Position numbers and translations under genes: made by a program
Part shown: positions 60,029-64,000 of the stretch, one piece after another
How the letters are laid out: every line of letters starts with the position of its first letter
How positions within the stretch are numbered: position 1 is the stretch's first letter
Origin: Streptomyces sp. SirexAA-E
Lineage (GTDB): Bacteria; Actinomycetota; Actinomycetes; Streptomycetales; Streptomycetaceae
Assembly: GCF_000177195.2 (NCBI RefSeq)
Contig: NC_015953.1
Span: 5,704,001 to 5,768,000, forward strand
Length of the DNA: 64,000 bases
Direction of reading: 5' to 3'
The notes under the pieces: generated by a model
What the model saw: only the letters and a program-made list of their open reading frames with translations
Database searches by the model: none
Told to the model about the DNA's origin: nothing

Positions 60029-60088
60029 ATGCATATGGCTGCCGCAGGCCGTCGTCTCCATGCCCTCCTCCGGTCCGCGCACCACTGA
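60029..60088 (+). CDS. Possible 19-residue His-rich leader peptide
   Basis: Very short frame starting at ATG 60029 with the strong ribosome site GGGGAGG three bases upstream (better spaced, at nine bases, for the internal ATG 60035). The peptide is MHMAAAGRRLHALLRSAHH, with four histidines, two at the very end. It ends 36 bases before the GTG of the acetyltransferase, and a small hairpin (GGTCGT-CCC-ACGACC, 60098-60112) lies between them. Could be a regulatory leader or just the upstream part of the transcript; too short to judge by codon use. Confidence 0.4.
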   Translation: MHMAAAGRRLHALLRSAHH

Positions 60089-60124
60089 GCGCGGCCCGGT
60101 CGTCCCACGACCAGGAATGAACAC

Positions 60125-60643
60125 GTGACACCGACTTCGTCATCCACACATCCCCCGCTGACCACCGACCGCCTCGACCTCCGCTGCTGGAGTACGGCCG
60201 ACGCGGACGCGGTCCTCGGTGACGCCGGGCAGGCGCACTGGGCGCACGACTTCCCCGCCGAAGGCGACCGGGTCGTCGCCGGCCTCTTCGGGCAGAACCC
60301 CGCCTGGCTCGGCGCGTACGGCCACCGGCTGGTCGTCGAGCGTGAGAGCGGCCTCGTGGTCGGCTCGGTCGGCCTGTTCTGGCCGCCCGGTGAGGGAACC
60401 GTCGAGCTCGGGTACGGCATCGTCGCGTCCCGCCGCGGCCGGGGCTACGCCTCGGAAGCCGCCCGGGCGCTGGCGGACTTCGCGCTGACCGCGCCCGGGG
60501 TCCGCACCGTCGTCGCTGCCGTAGAGCTCTCCAACCCGGCCTCCGTCCGCGTACTGGAGAAGGCCGGCTTCCAGCGGTGCTCCACCGGGGCGGACCAGGC
60601 GCGCTTCAGGTTCCCGCCGCCCGGCGGTCACCAGGAGCGGTGA
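60125..60643 (+). CDS. GNAT-family N-acetyltransferase
   Basis: RimJ/RimL-type acetyltransferase of 172 residues. LTTDRLDLRCWSTADADAV near residue 12, ELGYGIVASRRGRGYASEAARAL near residues 98-120 with the acetyl-CoA loop, and ELSNPASVRVLEKAGFQR near 140 are the typical blocks. GTG 60125 follows AGGA. Substrate unknown. A bidirectional-looking terminator follows the gene. Confidence 0.88.
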   Translation: MTPTSSSTHPPLTTDRLDLRCWSTADADAVLGDAGQAHWAHDFPAEGDRVVAGLFGQNPAWLGAYGHRLVVERESGLVVGSVGLFWPPGEGTVELGYGIVASRRGRGYASEAARALADFALTAPGVRTVVAAVELSNPASVRVLEKAGFQRCSTGADQARFRFPPPGGHQER

Positions 60644-60648
60644 CCCCG

Positions 60649-60676
60649 TGGGGGCCGGCACGCAGGCCGGCCCCCA
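60649..60676. terminator. Bidirectional hairpin between convergent genes
   Basis: Perfect 11-bp stem (TGGGGGCCGGC at 60649-60659, complement at 60666-60676) with a six-base loop, between the ends of the acetyltransferase and GH43 genes. Confidence 0.75.
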
Positions 60677-60699
60677 TCGGCCCCAGCTCTGAGGGGCCG

Positions 60700-62232
60700 T
60701 CAGGAGCGGCGCAGCTCGAACCAGTCGAAGGCCGCACTGCCCCGGGTGGCGTACATGCCGATGACCCGGCCGGTGAAGCCCCCCGCGACCTCGGTGGTGA
60801 GGTAGCGGCCGTCGAGCTCGGCGAGGACCGTGAAGCCGCCGTCGGCCGTCTCGTATCCCAGGCGCAGGGTGTCCGGACCGCCGACGCGCAGGCCGGGCGG
60901 GACGGGCGCGTCCCGCCCGGTGACCGTCGGTGGCAGGTCCACGGTGGTGGTGATGTCGATCCGCAGCGTCATGGGGCCCGGCGGCACCCGGTGTTCGGCG
61001 ACGCTGTGGCTCAGCGGGCCGATCCGGGCGACGGCGCGGACCGTGCCCCCGCCCGTCTCCACCTCGTAGTGGTGCGCCTCGTCCAGCCGTACCGCGAGTC
61101 CGCCCCGGCCGTCCGCGTCCACGGTGACCCGCGTGCGGGCGGTGCAGTCGGGGTCGCGCTGGCGCCGCCCCACGAAGACCGCGCCCGGCGTGTCGAGACC
61201 GGCGGCGCGGGCGTGCAGCACCAGATGGCCAGGCCGTTCACCCAGGCGCACGGCGGCCGGGTCGAGCCTGCGGGCCGTCACCCAGCACGGCGCCGGTACG
61301 GGGGAGTCGAAGTCGTCCCGGTCCGGCTCCGGGGGCCAGGGGTGCGGCGGCAACGCCGGTGCGTGGGCGCGGAGTTCCACCGGTCCGGGCAGCGGCCAGC
61401 CGTCCTCCCACCGCACCGGCACGAGGAAGGTCTCCCGGCCGAGGCCGTGGAACTTCGGGGTGTCGCCCCGGGGGCGGGTGCCCAGCAGCACCATCCACCA
61501 GGTGCCGTCCCGCGCCTGGACCAGGTCCCCGTGGCCGGTGTTCTGCACCGGATGGCCGGTACTGCGGTGGGACAGCACCGGGTTGGCGGGATGGGGCGTG
61601 AACGGCCCCGGCAGCGTGCGGGACCGGGCCAGCGACATCGCGTGCCCGCGTTCCGTACCGCCCTCCGACAGCAGGAGGTACCACCAGCCGTCGATCCGGT
61701 ACAGGTGCGGCCCCTCCGGGTACTGCAACCCGCTGCCCGACCACATCGCCACCGGCTCGCCCAGCCGTGCGCCCGTCCCCGGATCGATACGCGCACCGTG
61801 GATGCCGCCGTCCGAGTACACGCACCAGCAGGTCCCGTCCTCGTCCCAGGCCAGGTCGGGGTCGATCCCCGGTATGTCGACCGGCACCGGGTCCGACCAC
61901 GGGCCCGTGGGATCCCGCGCGGTCACCAGGACCGTGCCCGCCCCACCGACGACGGTCGTGATCATCCAGAACCGGCCGTCGTGGTACCGGAGCGTCGGCG
62001 CGTACACCCCGCCCGAGGCGCCGGTGGACTCCGGCAGGTCCAACTGCGAGGCCCGGTCCAGGGCATGGCCGATCAGCCGCCAGTGCACCAGGTCGCGGCT
62101 GTGCCACACCGGCACCCCGGGCACGTACTCGAAGCTCGACGTCGCCAGGTAGAAGTCGTCACCGGCCCGGCAGATGCTCGGGTCCGGGCTGAATCCGGGT
62201 ATCACGGGGTTGTCGAAAAACGTCGGCGTCAT
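60700..62232 (-). CDS. Glycoside hydrolase family 43 (xylosidase/arabinosidase)
   Basis: Protein of 510 residues. Residues 1-300 form the five-bladed propeller with the three catalytic acids in FSPDPSICRAGDDFYLATSSFEY (base Asp, near residue 13), PGIDPDLAWDEDG (near 128) and YPEGPHLYR (acid Glu, near 190). Residues 320-510 form the C-terminal beta-sandwich usual for GH43 beta-xylosidases (FDSPVP...AFDWFELRR). There is no signal peptide, so it probably acts inside the cell on imported xylo- or arabino-oligosaccharides. ATG 62232 is chosen; longer frames would code through a LacI-type palindrome. No transporter genes are adjacent. Confidence 0.93.
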   Translation of the reverse strand: MTPTFFDNPVIPGFSPDPSICRAGDDFYLATSSFEYVPGVPVWHSRDLVHWRLIGHALDRASQLDLPESTGASGGVYAPTLRYHDGRFWMITTVVGGAGTVLVTARDPTGPWSDPVPVDIPGIDPDLAWDEDGTCWCVYSDGGIHGARIDPGTGARLGEPVAMWSGSGLQYPEGPHLYRIDGWWYLLLSEGGTERGHAMSLARSRTLPGPFTPHPANPVLSHRSTGHPVQNTGHGDLVQARDGTWWMVLLGTRPRGDTPKFHGLGRETFLVPVRWEDGWPLPGPVELRAHAPALPPHPWPPEPDRDDFDSPVPAPCWVTARRLDPAAVRLGERPGHLVLHARAAGLDTPGAVFVGRRQRDPDCTARTRVTVDADGRGGLAVRLDEAHHYEVETGGGTVRAVARIGPLSHSVAEHRVPPGPMTLRIDITTTVDLPPTVTGRDAPVPPGLRVGGPDTLRLGYETADGGFTVLAELDGRYLTTEVAGGFTGRVIGMYATRGSAAFDWFELRRS

Positions 62233-62618
62233 GTCCGTCCAGACCGGTCGGGGGAGGGGGCGGGGGCTCCGGCGCGGTGCCCGGGTACGAGCGTGCGTAC
62301 GAGGGTGGAGGCGAGGGCGTCGAAGCGCTTCGACCGTGGCATCGCGGCGAATCGCTGTCAACGGGTCATCGGTGGGGATCCGGTGGCCTCGTGCGAGCGG
62401 TGAGGCGCTCCGGTCCGGCTCCCGTCCGGTCTCGTTCTCCACCCGGCGGCGGACGGTGGTCCGGGGAGGTTCGGAGAAGTTCTGTCCGCGGCGTTGACGC
62501 GCCGTCCGGGCGGCTGCACATTACCTAGCGGTAGAACCGCGCGGTAACCCTCGCGTCCGGAGCCGGACGGCCGTGCGGCATGCCCACCCGCACTCCCCCA
62601 CCGATGAATCGAGTGCAC
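62233..62618. other. Intergenic control region between GH43 and SGNH esterase
   Basis: 386 bases without a gene between divergent genes. It contains the LacI-type palindrome (62319-62334). For the esterase, TTGACG (62494-62499) and, 18 bases on, CATTAC (62518-62523) could be a promoter. TTACC (62521-62525) and GGTAA (62543-62547) with GCGGT/ACCGC between them form an imperfect palindrome next to it. Confidence 0.5.
62319..62334. promoter_or_regulatory. LacI-type operator palindrome upstream of GH43
   Basis: GTCGAAGCGCTTCGAC is a perfect 16-bp palindrome with the central CG and AAG/CTT flanks usual for LacI-family operators. It lies 87 bases before the GH43 start. It suggests sugar-controlled repression; the regulator gene is not in the window. 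Confidence 0.65.
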
Positions 62619-63491
62619 ATGCCGAAGAGAGCCCTCCGTCATGTCATGACCGCGACACTCGCTGCGGCCGGCGCGCTGGCGCTCGGCGTCAGCCAGGCCG
62701 CCGCGCAGACCGCCGCACCGCTCGACTACGTCGCCCTCGGCGACAGCTACAGCGCGGGATCGGGCGTGCTGCCCGTGGATCCGACCAATCTGCTCTGTCT
62801 GCGCTCCACGGCCAACTACCCCCACGTCATCGCCTCCCGCACGGGCGCCCACCTCAAGGACGTGACCTGCGGGGCGGCCGAGACCAAGCACTTCACCCAG
62901 TCCCAGTACCCGGGAACCGCCCCTCAGGTGGACGCCGTGAACGCCGACACCGACCTGGTGACGCTGACCATCGGCGGCAACGACAACGGCACCTTCATCA
63001 ACGCCCTCACGGCGTGCGCCTCCGCAGGGCTCCTCAGCGGCGGCAAGGGCAGCCCCTGCAAGGACAAGAACGGCACCCACTTCGACGACCAGATCGAGGC
63101 GAACACCTATCCCGCGCTGGTGGCCGCTCTGCGGAGCGTCCGCGCGAAGGCGCCGAGCGCGCGTGTGGCGGCGCTGGGGTACCCGTGGATCACCCCGGCC
63201 ACCGCCGACCCGTCCTGCTTCCTGAAACTTCCGGTGGCCTCCGGCGACGTGCCGTACCTGCGCGGCATCCAGACCCACCTGAACGCCGCCGTCGCGCGCG
63301 CCGCGGCCGAGACCGGGGTCACCTACGTGGACTTCTCGCAGGTGTCCGAGGGGCACGACGCGTGCAAGGCCTCCGGCGCCCGGTGGATCGAGCCGCTCGT
63401 GTTCGGTACCAACATCGTGCCCGTCCACCCCAACGCGCTGGGGGAGCGGCGCATGGCCGAACACACCATGAGCGTCCTCGGGATCGGCTGA
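62619..63491 (+). CDS. Secreted SGNH/GDSL-type esterase or lipase
   Basis: Exported hydrolase of 290 residues. Signal peptide of about 28 residues (Lys/Arg start, hydrophobic core, cleavage near SQAAAQ-TA). Catalytic Ser in GDSYSAG near residue 40, oxyanion Asn in GGNDNG near 126, and the His in VPVHPNALGERRMA near 272. Six cysteines, likely paired as in the Streptomyces SGNH lipases. ATG 62619 is chosen; ATG 62604 or GTG 62613 would add a few residues and none has a strong ribosome site. Confidence 0.9.
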   Translation: MPKRALRHVMTATLAAAGALALGVSQAAAQTAAPLDYVALGDSYSAGSGVLPVDPTNLLCLRSTANYPHVIASRTGAHLKDVTCGAAETKHFTQSQYPGTAPQVDAVNADTDLVTLTIGGNDNGTFINALTACASAGLLSGGKGSPCKDKNGTHFDDQIEANTYPALVAALRSVRAKAPSARVAALGYPWITPATADPSCFLKLPVASGDVPYLRGIQTHLNAAVARAAAETGVTYVDFSQVSEGHDACKASGARWIEPLVFGTNIVPVHPNALGERRMAEHTMSVLGIG

Positions 63492-63496
63492 GCCGG

Positions 63497-63721
63497 TCAC
63501 AGCGGCTTCCGGCTCCGTGCGTTCACCTCGGCGAGCTGAGCGCTCAGCAGCTCGTCCCGGCCGGCGGGCCGCACGCGGGCCGGGTTCGCGTCCCACTCAC
63601 GGCCCCCGCCGAGCGGACGGAGCCGGACGAGGGGGCCCTGACGCCCCGTCACGATGCCCACCCGTCCGCTCCCGCCGTCGACGACGGCGGCTCCCACGGC
63701 GGGGGAGTCCCCGTCCGTCAC
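63497..63721 (-). CDS. Small conserved actinobacterial protein
   Basis: Protein of 74 residues with a repeated beta-strand pattern: VGAAVVDGGSGRVGIVTGRQGPLVRLRPLGGGREWDANPARVRPA. It resembles a small Streptomyces family that I cannot name and may form a barrel-like fold. GTG 63721 overlaps the stop of the gene upstream (GTGA), so the pair is coupled. Function unknown. Confidence 0.72.
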   Translation of the reverse strand: MTDGDSPAVGAAVVDGGSGRVGIVTGRQGPLVRLRPLGGGREWDANPARVRPAGRDELLSAQLAEVNARSRKPL

Positions 63722-64000
63722 CGGGCCGCCCCCTTCCTGATCACGTCCGCCAGCTCCAGGGCGACGGGGGCGGAGCAGACGCCGAGGTGGACGAGGGCGT
63801 AACGGGGCGGCCGTCCGTCTTCGTCCTCCGCCGCTTCCGGGCCACCGTCCTGCCACGGCGTACGGACGTCCATCGCCGGCAACTGGATACCGGCGGCGGT
63901 CAGGGCGGCCGCGAGGGCATCCCGCGCTTCCAGGGCCTCCGGGACGCGGTCCCGGACGCCGCCCGGTGCGGTGGCGGCCCGACCGGGCGACGGCGTCCCG
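63718..64000 (-). CDS. Uncharacterised protein, C-terminal part (right edge)
   Basis: Open frame entering from the right edge, about 93 codons visible. The translation ends with ALEARDALAAALTAAGIQLP, then AMDVRTPWQDGG, then YALVHLGVCSAPVALELADV and IRKGAAR. It has regular codon use and a four-base overlap with the next gene, so it looks real. The same pair occurs, as I remember, in other Streptomyces. No function is known; the N-terminus is outside the window. Confidence 0.65.
   Translation of the reverse strand, partial: GTPSPGRAATAPGGVRDRVPEALEARDALAAALTAAGIQLPAMDVRTPWQDGGPEAAEDEDGRPPRYALVHLGVCSAPVALELADVIRKGAAR

Noticed and set aside
1..64000. tRNA genes, rRNA genes, CRISPR arrays, prophage
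   Set aside because: I looked for tRNA cloverleaf-like stretches, regularly spaced repeats and phage structural genes and saw none. A tRNAscan or CRISPR search could still find something missed by eye.

Overview
The window is chromosomal DNA of a Streptomyces or very close relative. It is extremely GC-rich, GTG and TTG starts are common, and stop/start overlaps (ATGA, GTGA, TTGA) are everywhere. It carries conservon-type P450, SepF-like, F420/LLM oxidoreductase and isorenieratene genes that are typical of the genus. I saw no tRNA, rRNA, CRISPR array, prophage or intact transposon. About 60 protein genes are supported. All family assignments come from reading motifs; no database search was possible.

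Layout. (1) 1-6030: the 3' end of a CYP157-like P450, a SepF-like cell-division protein, a coupled ATPase/MazG-like pair, a small cluster of DnaA-box-like 9-mers, a small actinobacterial protein, an LLM-class oxidoreductase and homocysteine S-methyltransferase. (2) 6074-10188: a two-gene RNA-repair operon, Hen1 (3'-terminal 2'-O-methyltransferase) and Pnkp (kinase-phosphatase-ligase). (3) 10262-14322: arginine deiminase, ornithine carbamoyltransferase and an APC permease. ARG-box-like operators before the last two match one before argG at 45361. (4) 14273-17056: RsbW-like ATPase, GNAT acetyltransferase and FAD monooxygenase, all on the minus strand, then a gene-poor 720-base gap with a 26-bp tandem repeat. 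(5) 17780-24500: a tightly coupled six-gene Mrp/Mnh cation/proton antiporter operon (A, C, D, E, F, G), followed by a SnoaL-like protein.

(6) 25060-41191: a large extracellular polysaccharide locus of the Wzx/Wzy kind. It has an initiating polyprenyl glycosylphosphotransferase, GDP-mannose dehydratase and GDP-fucose synthase, three glycosyltransferases, a flippase, a polymerase and a Wzz/BY-kinase-like protein whose Walker A is destroyed. It also has a cytidylyltransferase with a CDP-alcohol phosphotransferase, and a lipoprotein coupled to a secreted beta-propeller/FnIII/LamG protein. A 178-bp MITE-like element with perfect 13-bp terminal inverted repeats sits between two of its genes. (7) 41367-48583: LLM oxidoreductase, ManD-like dehydratase, acetyltransferases, SDR, argG with a probable leaderless ARG-box promoter, a P-loop kinase-like protein and a PPOX-fold protein. 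(8) 48740-50130: dps and the DUF2945/DUF3140 pair. (9) 50269-59762: two convergent carotenoid operons, FAD oxidoreductase-crtY-crtT-crtU and crtE-crtI-crtB-Rieske protein, predicted to make isorenieratene. (10) 60029-64000: a possible 19-residue leader peptide with GNAT, a GH43 glycosidase under a LacI-type palindrome, a secreted SGNH esterase and two small coupled genes at the right edge.

Working together: regions 3 and 7 share an arginine operator. Region 2 should seal and 2'-O-methylate cleaved RNAs. Region 6 contains most steps needed to build and export a fucose-containing polymer. Region 9 turns isoprenoid precursors into an aromatic carotenoid beside stress-protection genes. The most unusual items are the Hen1/Pnkp operon, the polysaccharide locus with its dead kinase and propeller/lipoprotein pair, the ExxR-less P450, the MITE-like element and the shared ARG-box architecture.
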